NCBI GenBank assembly: GCA_023053575.1
Contig: JAKZAP010000004.1
Location: forward strand, 25,101,252 to 25,165,251
Source: Branchinecta lynchi
Lineage: Eukaryota > Arthropoda > Branchiopoda > Anostraca > Branchinectidae
DNA length: 64,000 nucleotides
Reading direction: 5' to 3'
Shown: positions 49,583 to 61,471 of the stretch, piece after piece
How positions within the stretch are numbered: the first letter of the stretch is position 1
Layout of the letters: the number at the start of each line of letters is the position of its first letter
Made by a program: the position numbers and the translations under genes
The notes under the pieces: model-generated
What the model saw: only the letters and a program-made list of their open reading frames with translations
Told to the model about the DNA's origin: nothing
Database searches by the model: none

Positions 49583-50656
49583 TTTTTGGGATCCCAAAAC
49601 GTAAGTGGAGGGATACCTATGACATCGCAAAAATGTCCGTCTGTCCGTCTGTAAGCACGATAACTCTCGAAGGCAATGAAATATTTTGATGAAACTTGAT
49701 GGGAGGATCCTTTGGGTCAAAGTACAGGTCGAGTTCGAAGATGGGCTATGTAGGTCTATATTTGAGGGTGGGGGAGGGGTTTCAAATTAAGGGACAAACA
49801 AAATATTTTTAAACAGCTAATTTGATAGTCGATTATGGGGTAAGAAGACATGCTGAGTACGATGGGGAAAACCATTTTCTTGTCGGACAAGTAGTTCGTC
49901 CGGAATCCGGCAAAAACCGGAAAGTTTCGTGAAAGTAGAAGTGTCATTTGAAGTTGATTAAATGTTTGATGTAGGGGTAAGGAGACATGCTGAATACGAT
50001 GGTGAAAACCATTTTCTTGCCGGACAATTAGTTCGTCCGGAATCCGGCAAAAAACGGAAAGTTGGTTAAAAGTAAAAGTTTCATTTGAAGTTGATTAAAT
50101 GTTCGATTTAGGCGTAAGAAGACATGCTGAACACGATGGTGAAAACCATTTTCTCACCGGACAACATGTTCACCATGAATCCGGCCAAAACCGGAAAGTT
50201 TGTTAAAAGCGAAAGTTTTATTTGAAGTTGATTAGATGACAGATTTAGGGGTAAGAAGAGACGCTAAGTCTGTGTATGACAATAATTTTTTACCCGGGCA
50301 TATAATTAGTCCGGAATCTGGTTTCGACCGGAATTTTTTTTTAAGTCAAAGTTTTACTTAAAGTTGATGATATGTTCTTTACAGGGAGAAAGAGATCCGC
50401 TGGATTCGTTTCTGAATTTTCTTTTTTTGCTGGACTAGCAGTTCGCTCGGAATTCGGGCAAAACCGGAAAGTTGGCAGAAGTAAAGCAGAAAGTTTCGGT
50501 CAGTATCGTCAAAATAGATATGGCTTATAGAGGTATATCTGAACTTGGTTCTCTCTGATGATTAGCCGGGCGAAGACTGGATCTGGCGAAGACAAGACCC
50601 AATTGTTTGGATCAAATATTAGATTTTTGGGATCCCATCGAAACCTTTGGTCTTGT
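49583..50656 (+). repeat. Family B element, copy 5, with four 137-bp units
   Basis: GTTTTTGGGATCCCAAAACG to GGGATCCCATCGAAACC. The word GGGGTAAGAAGA (or variant) recurs at 49837, 49974, 50111 and 50248, exactly 137 bp apart each time. Each unit carries GTCCGGAATCCGG. Confidence 0.82.
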
Positions 50657-52404
50657 TCCAGATACCATGGTATCTGCAACCATTTAACTAGATCTGCAAA
50701 AACGACAATTGCCGAAATTGCGCTTTTCGAAGACATCTCCAAAGAAAACGGATATCTAGTCACATCACTCAGTGCCAATCTTCTTTCGAACCACTTTGAC
50801 AAAATCCTAGGCTCTATGGCGGTGATGGTGAAAGTGGGATTACTTTTTCAGATACCGCGATCAGTTACCACGGTCTGTCCGTGATATCTGAACATCGGAT
50901 ACTGTGGTATCTGGCCAGATACCACATAACTGCAAAAGCGCCATTTGACCGTGGTATCAGATACCACGGCAACTGCAAAAACGACTTTAGACCGTGGTAT
51001 CAGATTCCATGGTAGCTGCAGAAACGCAACTATTGTGACTGGTTTATCAGATTCTTTATTTGCTGTCGCATTGAGCATCTCGCATGGCGTGTTCTTGCTA
51101 TTCACTGGGCCAGCTTGGGGAATCGAGGGAGGGTCGTACATTACAGATAACCCTTACTTATCGGGTAACATAGTTAAACTGTGAAGGCTCTGGTCCACTC
51201 TATTTTTACTTTCATCCCTTTTCTAGCTGAATTGAATAACTGCAGACCGTAAACACACAGGTTCATAATCACAATAAATAGGTGGATTTTGCTAAAAATC
51301 AGTCTTATCCAGTAATTGTTCTTACACTCACACGACTGATTATTCGAATTCCTATCAAAACACATCTAGTACAATTCCTTCTACCACCCTGACGAGTTTC
51401 TCTTGAATCTAATCACTTCTGGAATACTGCAGAACAACTACTCCACCTGGGCCGGATTCATTCCGGGCTAACGATAACCTTGGATCTGATCCATGAGCTT
51501 TGTACGACCCAAGTTTCATCTAATCCGTTTACCGCCTCCCCCCACCCACGTGTGCCCGAAGCGTGCCCTACTGTGTTTGACGTGTACCCGAAGTGGGCAG
51601 GACTATGCCCGATGTGTGCTCGACTGTGCCCGACCTGTGACCGAAGTGTGCCCGGCTCTCGAATAAACAGTGAAACCGACAGTTAGTAACCCCTCGATAT
51701 ACGATCCGATTTGAAATTGTTTTATGTCCAAAAACGCTACTTTTCATGAGAGCCATTTGAAGCTGGACAGAAAAAGCGATTTGAAAGACACCTGTTGTGA
51801 AATTCTAATTGTTGGCAGGCAAGTTCTAATTTAGTACAAAATATTGCACAAGATAGCATCCCAATCGTTTTTTGTCGTTTTTGGACATTAGATAATTTCA
51901 ACTGGAGCTCGTATGCATGGTTGACACTCGAACAAAATTAATGGTACTACCCAGAACGGCACAAAGTACTACTTTGAAAAAAAAGTACTACTTTCCGAAA
52001 TCTTGGCGCACGTCGACCACGTACACTTCTCTTTGGCTTATCATATAGTAAAAATTATTGGAGACAGATTTCTCTTGTTCATCATTTCTTTGTTATTAAA
52101 AACAGTCGATTTTCTCAGCATTTGCTTGGAAATCCCAGGCAAGTTTATTTCTAAACTGCGCCAATCACAATTTGAATAAAGTAAGCGTAACCAGGGGCGT
52201 CACAGGTGCATTTTCGTGTGGGGGGGGGGGGCCAAATTTTTAACTGAAAAACTGACTATTCGAGCTTTAAATTATCAACCGCAAAAACAAAAATTATGAG
52301 GTACAAACACTAAAAGGCAGCCCGAACGATGATTAGACAGCCACTAGGCATCCTTGACAGTGCAAAACGGATAAATATTCCTTCAGCCCAACCTGACTGC
52401 GAAT

Positions 52405-52707
52405 CATATTTGATGGTGCAAAACGGATACGTCAGCTGAGTTTTATTGGAACTATATTTCGGCCCTTCTTGGCAAGGGTCCTCTTCAGGCTCAAACCGCT
52501 CAAGTTGGAAAAACGAAAAAAAAGACTCACGAAGGAATTTACGAAGTTAAATATTTAACGCTAGGCTAGAATCTTTAGTTTTGTGTTTCCCACAAGTTCG
52601 TTTTCCCAACTTGAGCGGTTTGAGCCTGAAGAGGACCTTTGCCAAGAAGGGCCGAAATATAGCTCCAATAAAATTCAGCTGACGTATCCGTTTTGCACTA
52701 TCAAATA
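52405..52707. mobile_element. Family F foldback, best preserved
   Basis: Left arm TTTGATGGTGCAAAACGGAT, CCCTTCTTGGCAAGGGTCCT, AAACCGCTCAAGTTGG. Right arm CCAACTTGAGCGGTTTGAGC, AAGAAGGGCCGAAATATAGC, CGTATCCGTTTTGCACTATC. Arms of about 100 bp around a loop of about 100 bp. Confidence 0.8.
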
Positions 52708-53221
52708 CAAAACGGATACGTCAGTTAATGTTATTAGAGCTATATTTACATATTGACTATAGTGATCAGTTGATTTTTCAACTTCATATAGCTGTAAAAA
52801 AAAAATACAGCTAACATATCCGTTTTCAACTATAAATATAAGCCCAAACGTATATCTAGAAGAAATTCCGATACGATCCGGCCAGCGCTGTACAGATTTG
52901 AATGAATTGCGCTTTTTGTCTTGAGAGTCTGCATGTGCAAACCTCGAGAAACGAACATCCCTATTTTGAAAAGGACACGCTCAGGAGAAGAATGCTCTCC
53001 GTGGCCATGTCTGTAAATGCATTCTCCATGGCGTGTTCAAGTATGGTTTCATTGTTCAGGTGTCCTTTAATAAAATCGGTGGTTCGTCTATGGTGGAGTA
53101 AACCGATTATATGGCTCCGTCTTGGACTTTACTGACAGACGGGAATAACCATTCCATCCTGTCGTGCTATTATCGAATAGCTTTTTACTATATAAAGGGC
53201 GTCAAATTGTACTCGTATACC

Positions 53222-53690
53222 TATGAACACTTTTTTTATCTTTAGAAACTGGAAAAATTGCATCAGCGTGGCAATACCGAATGCTGTATCGATGAGAACC
53301 TATTGAGTTCCTATTTGAACAGGCGTGTGTTGAGCCGTATGAACACTTTTTCAGATTTTTAGAAGCTCGAAAAATTGCATCAGCGTGGCAACACCGAATG
53401 CTGTATCGATCAGAACCTAATGAGTTCTTATTCGAACAGGCGTGTGTTAAGCCGTATGAACACTTTTCTGATTTTTAGAAGCTCGAAAAATTGCATCAGC
53501 GTGGCAATACCGAATGCTGCATCGATTAAAACCTATTGAGTTCCTATTCGAACAGGCGTGTGTAAGCCGTATGAACACTTTTTCTGATTTTTAGAAGCTC
53601 GAAAAATTGCAGAAGCGTGGCAACACCGAATGCTGCATCGATTAGAACCTATTGAGTTCTTATTAGAACAGGCGTGTGGATTAAAACGGA
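53222..53690 (+). repeat. Tandem array, four units of about 115 bp
   Basis: TATGAACACTTTTT recurs at 53222, 53337, 53455 and 53569. Each unit carries AAAATTGCATCAGCGTGGCA and GAACAGGCGTGTGT. Confidence 0.85.
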
Positions 53691-53769
53691 AACATCGCAT
53701 ATAGAGCTATTCAGCTTATTACACCTATTTGAACAATGTTCTAGTGGTGGGATAACTATGGACTTCCTG

Positions 53770-54495
53770 AAAGTTGTCCATAAGCACGATAACTCTTGAA
53801 GGAAATGAGATATTTTGATGAAACTTGGTGTGAGGATTCCCTGGGTCAAGGGATAGATTGAGTTCACAGCTCTGTAGCCCTACATTTAGGGTTGGGGGTT
53901 CAAATTAAGGGGTGAACAATATTATTAACAGCTAATGATACAGTCGATTTAGAGGTAAGAAGAGGTGCAGGTTCCGTATATTACAATCATTTTCTACCTA
54001 GACATATAGTTCGTTTTAGGTGATGTTGTTTACAGTTTCGGTGTAGTGGTAAGAAGGCATGCTGGACCCGTATATGAAAATTATTTACTCGCCGGGCAAA
54101 TAGTTCGCCCGATATCACGTGAAAACCGGAAATTTTGTTTGTCTCTGAAGTTGATTAGAGGAACCATGTAGGGGTAAGGGACCTGCTTCATATTGAGCTT
54201 TATTTTTTGTGCCGGATAAGTAGTTTGCCCGGAATCCGGCCGAAACCGGAAACTCGAGAGAAGTAAGGCAGGAAGTTTTGATCAATTTCGTCAAAGTAGA
54301 TATGACGCGTAGGGCAAACACCCATGCTTACCTGAACTTGGTTTTCTCAGATGATTAATCATTGGCTTTGATCTCTTGCTAAATTTTAATAGTAAAAATG
54401 TTTAAGAGTCTGGCGAAGACCGGATATCTACAAGACCAGATTGTCTAGGTCAAATATTAAATATTGGGATCCCATCGAAACCTTTGGTCTTGTTT
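53770..54495 (+). repeat. Family B element, copy 6 (5'-truncated, diverged)
   Basis: AAGCACGATAACTCTTGAAG to GGGATCCCATCGAAACC. Confidence 0.65.
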
Positions 54496-55518
54496 ATTTT
54501 ATTTTCAAACACTTCGCTCTTTGAACTAGAATAAGTGTAGTGGGTTAATATAATGCATTAATTTGTTCAAATAACCTATAAAAATGGTAAATGTCGAATG
54601 GAAGGTCAGTGAAGTTGCGATTCCGAGATCACCGTGTCCGGAATCCGTACTCTGATCCGAAGTTTTCCGACGCCAAAAACCCTTCCGCAACTATACGTAA
54701 ACGAAAAGATTAACACAAATTAAACCATCAACCTATTGTATTAAAATCTAAGAAAATGTCGCTTATAAAATAATATAAATAGAATACGTCCGGCGGCATA
54801 ATGTCTATACCATATAAAAATATATTCTCTATAGAACTGAAAATATTTCTGAGCAACGTAACGATCTTGCACTGAACTTGGATAACCGTTTACATGGCAG
54901 TTGGATACACCTTGATTATACTGAGCTGTCCCTCACAAACTGCAGATATACTATACACTTCACACATTTCAGACATGCCAACTGTATCAATCGGACGGGA
55001 TAACGAACAATCATCATTCCCTGATTACCCTAACAAACCAGGTTGATAACAAATGACTGCAGATGTACCAATAATTGAGACAGACTCCTTGGTCCAAACA
55101 ACTTTGTGACCACTGCCTCTCCGAGCCAATTTTTATGTCGATGTCGTTCGCGGAAGTACCGGAATTTGCGGGAAAATTCAAAAGTCATTGCACTGGTTCA
55201 GCAATAACTGTGATTAAAAAATCAAAGAAAAATATTAGAACTGGCTTCTCCGAGCCATTTTACGGCAACGGAAATAGAAAGCTACCTGGCAGTTAAACTG
55301 AGTGATCCACCTAGAAAGAAGTAGTTTTTAAAACAATATTTTTCTTCTTTTTGGACGGCGAAGGCATTTTTTTCAACTTGGTGCCGAAAGTCAAGCGACA
55401 CAAATATCCGGCCGGCGAAGTCCGCCCTGGGCTGACGAGCCTCGGCACACCATCTGTCAGAACTGTTGGTACATCTGCGAGAACGATGAGCTAGCCACTG
55501 TTGGGAACGTATGGTACA

Positions 55519-55669
55519 TTATCGCCCGAGTACGTAGCGACCGAACAGTCCACCGATAGCACTGAAAGATTTCTCCCAGGCGCTGTGAGCGACAGTTGAG
55601 CGTGTTGCAATGAGTCGCCAGACAAGGATGGCAGTGGCGATGCGGCTGGCGTATTGGAAAGTCTTCATT
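55519..55669 (-). CDS. FAR1: FAR terminal exon and stop codon
   Basis: After acceptor CTTTTTTTCAG it reads MKTFQYASRIATAILVWRLI then 29 more residues ending FGRYVLGR and TAA (55521-55519). It corresponds to [20 protein letters not shown] of human FAR1, including the short hydrophobic tail. The frame continues exactly from the split Lys codon of the previous exon. Confidence 0.92.
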
Positions 55670-58600
55670 CTGAAAAAAAGGGGCGGGATTTAGAAATAAA
55701 TCTATAGTAAAAAGATCCTAAAGAATACAAGTCACACCAGCTCAACGATCTCGTTCTTGTCTACGGAATAGGGGTTTATAATGGATTCACATGGTCAGCC
55801 GTGGAGTTGGGATGCGAATATTTTTGTCTGCTTTTCTCGTGGCTGACAATCACGTAGCAAAAACCGAGGAAAATTATTGTGGAAGGAAGACGTCGAGAAA
55901 TCGTCCTAGTGGCTACAATTCGGCCCTTAAGTTAACAATGATCAGGAATTTTTGATAGAGTAGAATAGAATTTTATTTTTCAAAAGCAGCTGTCACAGCG
56001 TTACCACCAAACTTGACCTTTTTCGTCATTAATAAATGATGAATAGTACTACCACTCTATCGCTGTATAGTCTTGTCACGAAAGAAGAAAAAATGATTCT
56101 TGTCTCTGGAACTACAAAAAAGCACGCAGTGTACCAGTAGGAGTTGAAATTTTATTGAATGTCAATTCTGTCATGGGGCTGGCAGGAACGTGATCAGGCA
56201 CAAATCTGAATCAACTGTGCGGTTAGGCACAAGTCTATCAGTTTTGATGATTGGAAAACCAATGAGCTATGAAATTTGTAAGATAAGATCTAATTCTTGT
56301 GAACGGTTTAAAGGTATTCCGACAGTTTTGTAAGGCCCGACAGAACCACAGAAACATGATGACGCAAAGTACAAGAACTCCGATTGTCTTGAAGGCAGCA
56401 CCAGCGTAATACCATAGACGAGAATCTGGTCAGCTGGAACCGTAGTGAACTAAACTGAATGTCATAGAAACAAGAAACCCACAGGTTAAAAGATCTTATC
56501 AAGCGGTGGGATGAGAGTAAATTTCTCCACTTTTTGCGAAGTTCGAACCGCCATTTTGAGAGTAAGACTTAGCTTTCAGGTCGCCATTGAGCAACTTCGT
56601 CCCGTTTCTTTTCTGAAAACAGAAATGTTGGGAGAAATGTTAGTCCAAATTTTGCAAGTGGCGTAGACCCTGCTGCTTCGCTAGATTCTTGATCGATTTC
56701 CATAAACGTTAACGGTTGCTTACCCCAGCCAACTCTTATACCCACATGTATACTACTATCCTAAAATCACCGAAATAGATGTCAATCCACAAGATGGCCG
56801 GTTTCGCACCTCGCATGTGGGATCTTGGGTCAGATTTGTAAGCAGAAAGTAACAAGAAGCCGCGTGGTAAGATATACTTGCCATCTAGAGAGATCCTATA
56901 TGGTATTGGCATTCACTGAAGTCGGGAATTACAAATTCGATAAGTGACTTCATGGATAGAAGGACAAGATTATATCCATCTTCCTGCAGCGATTATCGGT
57001 TGTTTCATTAAAGGACCCCTCGCACTATGTACTCTTGAACTTACAGTATTTGAATGCTTTAAAATTAGCTAGAACTTACAGTATTTGAATACTGTAAAAT
57101 TAGGCTGGGCTCCTAACAAATAACCAACGGTTTTGGCTGTTTTAAGCCTTTTGCGAGACCCGTTGACTTATAGCTAGAACAGGGAAACACTTTAATTTAC
57201 ATAACCGGATTTCTCTGATGGAAAAACTTCTCGCAGACAACCGTCGACGGAGCGATACACATCGAAGGTAGCAGAACACGACAAGTGATAAAATTAGCGT
57301 GGTTTTGTTAGACGGGTTAGAATGTGGCATACGCAATTGGGGTCTCCGGGTTTAGAAACATATGTGGTGGTTCTGGAAGTAGGTTGCGTTAGTATTATAG
57401 GTAAGAGGTCCTTTAAGGAAGCAAAAGGAAGGTGGTTTCATTGTTGAAAACTCCACAATCAATGACTTCTAGGCGCACTCCCTTGTCTAGCTTTCTTCTG
57501 TTGTTGCTAAAAGAATGAGCCATCAGACACGTCACCACCTACTTACTTGTTCATGTGCTTTCTGGCAGCGGGGAGGCTGTCCTCGTCTTCTTTCAAGATG
57601 AACTTCTTCGTCCCCTTGTAGTAGGTGCTGAGGTATTCTCTCCAGACTATATTCCTGACGTCGAAGTAGAACACTCGCTTATCTTCGCTGGACATTTTAT
57701 CCAGGAGGGACATGGTATTGTTACAATGGAAAGTCCACTGATTCGTGGTGAAGTGCTCCAAACAGCTGAGGGCCTTTGAGGCACGGTCGTGGATCTTGAC
57801 CAAACTAGAAGCAAAGGAATTCATTTATTTATTTCCCTCGAAAAGCTGACGACGAGGCCTGTACTGAAGCGGCATGCACAGACCTTCTTCACAAGTAGAT
57901 CGATCAACTTGTGGAACGCACTAGCAGAATCCACTGTTACCTGCCAAACAACAACTAGTTACAAACAACATTTTGACAAGGAGTGGTCAGGCAAACAGTG
58001 GAGATTCAACTGGAAACCTCAACAAGACATCACCCATGAACAGGGACGTCGCAAGTGCATTTTCGGTGGGGGGGGGGGGGTGCAGAGCCAAAATTTTACC
58101 GTATCTTTCAAAAAAATTTCCGAATCCTAGAACCAAGAATTCGAGCTTTAAATTATGGAACAGAAACGATTACGTAGGAAGAGTAACAATAAAAGGCAGC
58201 ATGAACGTTGATAAGCCAACTATTAGGCGGCGTTTTGGCGAAGCCCACATCGAGAACATATTGCCGGGCATGATTGCAGTAACAGCTACTATCTGTTATA
58301 GCCAATAGCAAATTAAACGAGCGCCGCAGGCGAAAATTTTCAAAATCCATTTTTTTTTTGTAAGCTAAAATTGAACTGCTTCTCTTACAAATTTACTATC
58401 ATTTACCGTTGATGTAATACCGAGCCTCTAAGAAGTTCCAGAAACCGGATGGAGCGACGTTCCGGCAGCAGCAGCAACTGTAGTCTAGTCAATATACTAC
58501 CTGTTTACATAAAGTGAGCGCCGCAGGCGAAATTTTGTTTTGGATTTTTCCTGCCAAATTTAATTTCCATCCAAATTCTAGCTTTTAATGTTTCGAAATC

Positions 58601-61471
58601 TCAATCCTAAAACTGGCTTAAAACCCCCGTCAAATGACGTCCCCTTCCACAAAATAGGGAATATTACGAAAAATGCTGCAGGCGGAATTTTCGAAATATT
58701 TATGATTAGATACTCTTTTTGGGATCCAAAATAAAAAGTAAGGACTATCGATGATATCATAGATCATCACTTTTGTCTGCGGCCAGTGCTTCCCTCGACT
58801 TCTTCTGAGTTTAGATGTTCGTGGTAACTTCCGACTCCTGGCAATTACAACGAATAAGTTACCGAATCCCAGTTATTATACCGAATAAGTTTAGACCGAT
58901 AGTGTGTTCGGGATTCTGTATACCGTATCCCGGTTATTATACCGAATGGTTTTGGTATCGAAAGACTACCGAACAATATTCATATTCGGTATACTTTCGT
59001 CGAAACTGGAACAAAGTCAGGATACGTGGTTAACTTCCTGAAATTATACTGAATGAATTACCGAATCCCAATCATGATACCGAATAATTTCAAACCAATA
59101 GCTTATTCGGGAGTCTGTGTAACTGCGGAATCTCCATAAATATACCGAATAGTTCCGGCATCGAAAAATTACCAAATGATTTCAGTAAATTCTCTCACCA
59201 AATTCGTGATAACTACCGAATAGTGGCAATTATACCGAATCCCGATCATTATACCGAAGATATTTGTACAGATAGCCTATTTAGGATCCTGTATAACTAC
59301 CGAATCCCCGTAAATCGACAAAAATACCAAGCAAATTTAGTAAAAATTTGGGCCTCCGGCCCAAAATTTTACCGAATCTCAAAAAGGTGGGGGGGTGCAG
59401 CACCCCCCGCACCCCCCCTTGCGACGCCCCTGCCCATGAAGGCGTATATTAGGAGAAATCCTATTCGCCTGCAATTGCAAATTTGCAGGTAGAACGTAGG
59501 AGTGCAAAATAATGTATAAAACAGAACTATGCCTAAACCATCTGGACCATTCCAACATAAATACTATACAAAATACACCCGATTCGACAAATAAATTACA
59601 ATTGTTTACGTTACATTTGTTAAAATAAATGGTCAAGAAAACCCTCTACATCTGCTCCTGAGACTGATCTATACAGATAGTCCTATTGATAAGCGGCGAT
59701 ACGCCAGTTAGCTCGTGTCCAGAGCTAAACGGCACTTCGACAACGTGCATAAGGATGGCGGATTGCTAAACAATTGCGCAGAAACACATACATCACCACC
59801 CACTGTAAAAAAGTTCCTCCGAGTGAGGATTAAAGTTAACTGCAGTATTTGCTACTGAGATTGATCTTATCTCTACTTAGATAATATTAATCCGAATTAG
59901 AGATAATATTATTTTTTTAGAGACAAGATTAATCCGAGTAGCATATACTGCAAGATTTTTTTTTTATAGTTTACACGCACACTGTAACGTGTAAGCGCAC
60001 ACGTTGCAACCCACGGAGCTTTTGTACACCCGCGCTATGTTTTTGAGTCTGTGGCTAAAACAAGTAATTTCACCGCCAAGTACTTTGAGCTAAGAATTTT
60101 GTCATATCCGACTAAATTTCTGTCAGTTCCATGAAATTCTTTAAATCCATGACAAATGAAAGGAAGCGCACTGCGCGATGTTTTCTCAACCAAAGCCTTG
60201 TACATAGACAACAAATGTGCTTCGAGCTGAAGCTGAGAAAGAACTATTACCCTTCCTACGACACGACTCTTCGTCATTGCATCGAAAGAAACGCGAGCTT
60301 TCTCCACAAGTGCATCGTCCAAATAACGCATCAACCTTACTTTATTTTTTGTTTTCTTTGTCAAAAGCTTTCTGGAGAAAACCCCAGAAAGCTGAGGAAA
60401 AGCTGGAGGACTGAACCAGGAAAAGCTGTCTAGTTCGCAGAAAACCAGCGGAAAGTGATTCCGATTTTGCGAAAATGCTCCTTTAATCATACTAGAAATC
60501 TTCCATTTCCGAAAAGCTTGGGACAATGAGGGTATACGGTTAGCAGAAGTCTACCACAAACCCTGACTTGTAAACTGGGCTATCAACACTGGGTATACCC
60601 ATCGGTTGGCCTAGCCTAAGCCGAACATGAACACCTGTTATACTTTTGCAAAATGCTGCTACTGCAACAAAATGCCGAAATTATAGTGGCCTAAAGTTCA
60701 GATATCAACCGATACGAATTTTTTAGTGGGGATACTTCGGAGTTAGGGTCATTTCCACAAGTCAAAGAACTGTGGCAGCCCTGCAACAGCGATGTGTCAA
60801 AGAACTGTGTCTGCATCATCGCGGATATGTAGACACAGTAATCTACCTTGATTCTATCTACCAATGTGATAGAATTCCGATTATGCTACGTGTACACAGT
60901 GCGTAAATCCGAGCTTATTTTGAAATACAAGCGTATTTTGAAATCCGCGTGTGTTTTGAAATACGAGCGTATAAATAAATCCGTCCGTACTGCTAGAAAT
61001 CTTTCAAGCTCAAATACGTGCGTAAACTATGCTTGGATTTTAGGCAGTGTGTAAACCCGCCATTAGCTATGCGGAGAAGAATCCGATCTGCCGAAAAAAC
61101 ACATACAACAATACACAAAAAATACAAAAACTTTCGCTTCTGCTGCGAAATTCAGACGTTGTCGACTCTCAGCAGTTTCTTAAATAACGACCCTCAGTCG
61201 AAAGCCACCATCGATAAAATAAATCACTTACACCGGTTTCTTTCCCGCCAATCGGGAGCAAGTATCGAGCAAATAGGCAGGAGCGTAGTGGTAGAGAGCG
61301 ACATCTATTTTGTGTCGTAGTAAGCTACTCTTAAAACTTCCGCCCGGTGGCCAGAGGACATCCTTCATTGGTTCCTTCTTCATCACGGCGAGGATAGTCG
61401 ATTCAATGGTTCCCCATGTGAGTGGGTTGTGTGACCCGGAAGTGCAGTTGTAAACGATAATGTTGTTTGGC
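55519..61471 (-). CDS. FAR1: Fatty acyl-CoA reductase, last three coding exons (5' part outside window)
   Basis: Reduces long-chain fatty acyl-CoA to fatty alcohol with NADPH, feeding ether-lipid or wax synthesis. Vertebrate FAR1 is a peroxisomal tail-anchored protein. Exons on the minus strand: 61471-61232, 57804-57547, 55669-55519. They join in phase (1/2, 1/2, 1/stop) and give the last 215 or so residues of a family about 515 long. Seen in order: NNIIVYNCTSGSHNPLTWG, the end of the Rossmann-type NAD-binding region; then the FAR_C domain with LEHFTTNQW, FYFDVRNIVWREYL and LPAARKHMN; then a basic/hydrophobic C-terminal tail (ATAILVWRLIATRS) equivalent to the membrane-anchoring end of FAR1. 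The GxxGxxG and YxxxK exons must lie beyond 64000. FAR1 versus FAR2 cannot be separated in an invertebrate. Confidence 0.94.
56577..56613 (-). other. Possible alternative FAR terminal exon
   Basis: A strong acceptor (CATTTCTGTTTTCAG) in the last FAR intron, in the same phase as the true terminal exon, would add 13 residues ending CSMAT and a TGA. The product would lack the membrane-anchoring tail. It is seen only as a splice-site pattern. Confidence 0.2.
57008..57416. mobile_element. Family H MITE with TTAA ends, copy 4 (inverted)
   Basis: TTAAAGGACCCCTCGCACT to GAGGTCCTTTAA. Contains AACCGGATTTCTCTGATGG and GGCTGTTTTAAGCC. Confidence 0.75.
57547..57804 (-). CDS. FAR1: FAR exon n-1 (FAR_C domain)
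   Basis: Encodes LVKIHDRASKALSCLEHFTT through EDSLPAARKHMN. This is the core of the FAR C-terminal domain; the W-R-E-Y and P-A-A-R-K-H pattern is diagnostic. Acceptor TTGCTTCTAG, donor GTAAGT (57546-57541). On the plus strand a CR1-like retrotransposon fragment abuts the acceptor side of the exon directly. Confidence 0.96.
57805..58040 (+). pseudogene. CR1-like RT C-terminal relic in FAR intron
   Basis: Reads LKRHAQTFFTSRSINLWNAL, ESTVTCQTTTSYKQHFDKEW and WRFNWKPQQD. It matches FFSTRALPLWNALSEKTVNC and EEWADIDWKLNWD of the copy at 21970-22506. It continues beyond the family E insertion at 59441. Confidence 0.7.
58041..59432. mobile_element. Family E hAT-like non-autonomous transposon (1.39 kb)
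   Basis: Ends CAGGGACGTCGCAAG and CTTGCGACGCCCCTG. Exact 8-bp duplication CCCATGAA (58033-58040 and 59433-59440). No transposase frame. The right half has many TACCGAAT words. A left-end fragment of the family lies at 52192. Confidence 0.87.
59801..59971. mobile_element. Family L MITE, copy 2
   Basis: CACTGTAAAAAAGTTCCTCC at the left. Inner arms GCAGTATTTGCTACTGAGAT and AATCCGAGTAGCATATACTG. The right end is decayed. Confidence 0.65.
60035..60526 (-). other. 163-codon open frame in FAR intron, unassigned
   Basis: The longest uninterrupted non-transposon frame inside the FAR introns. It begins at TTG, not ATG; the first ATG is 12 codons in. The translation has no motif I know and includes a partly repeated LVEK(T/A) segment, matching a short internal repeat in the DNA. 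The opposite strand is also open for 100 codons, which suggests biased composition rather than a gene. Confidence 0.15.
61232..61471 (-). CDS. FAR1: FAR exon n-2
   Basis: Encodes PNNIIVYNCTSGSHNPLTWG through YHYAPAYLLDTCSRLAGKKP, aligned by eye with human FAR1 from NIMVYNCTTGSTNP to MTGRSP. Acceptor CTTGTTTTTCAG, donor GTAAGT (61231-61226). The first base completes a codon begun in an upstream exon not seen in the window. Confidence 0.95.

Larger units (their letters stand above)
50657..55518. other. Gene-poor stretch 3 and FAR 3' flank
   Basis: 50657-51020 repeats AGATACCACGGTATCTG words on both strands. 51545-51660 is a minisatellite of GTGTGCCCGA-type units. A family E end is at 52192-52350, F foldback at 52405-52707, a 115-bp tandem array at 53222-53690 and a family B remnant at 53770-54495. 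54500-55518 shows nothing clear and must hold the FAR 3' UTR. Confidence 0.5.
55670..57546 (-). other. FAR last intron
   Basis: Holds family H copy 4 and the possible alternative terminal exon at 56577-56613. Otherwise nothing recognised. Confidence 0.55.
57805..61231 (-). other. FAR penultimate intron
   Basis: Holds the CR1-like relic, family E, family L copy 2 and the 163-codon open frame. 60850-61230 shows GCGTATTTTGAAAT-type repeats near 60925-60985 and is otherwise unrecognised. Confidence 0.55.

Noticed and set aside
49837..50385. Regularly spaced 137-bp repeats considered as a CRISPR-like array
   Set aside because: Units are directly adjacent with no unique spacers, the host is an animal, and the array is internal to a dispersed element.
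56308..56502. Minus-strand frame, with a neighbouring frame encoding a hydrophobic run, in the last FAR intron
   Set aside because: I tested it as a FAR C-terminal anchor. The phase does not fit any nearby acceptor without hitting a stop, while 55519-55669 fits exactly and matches FAR1.
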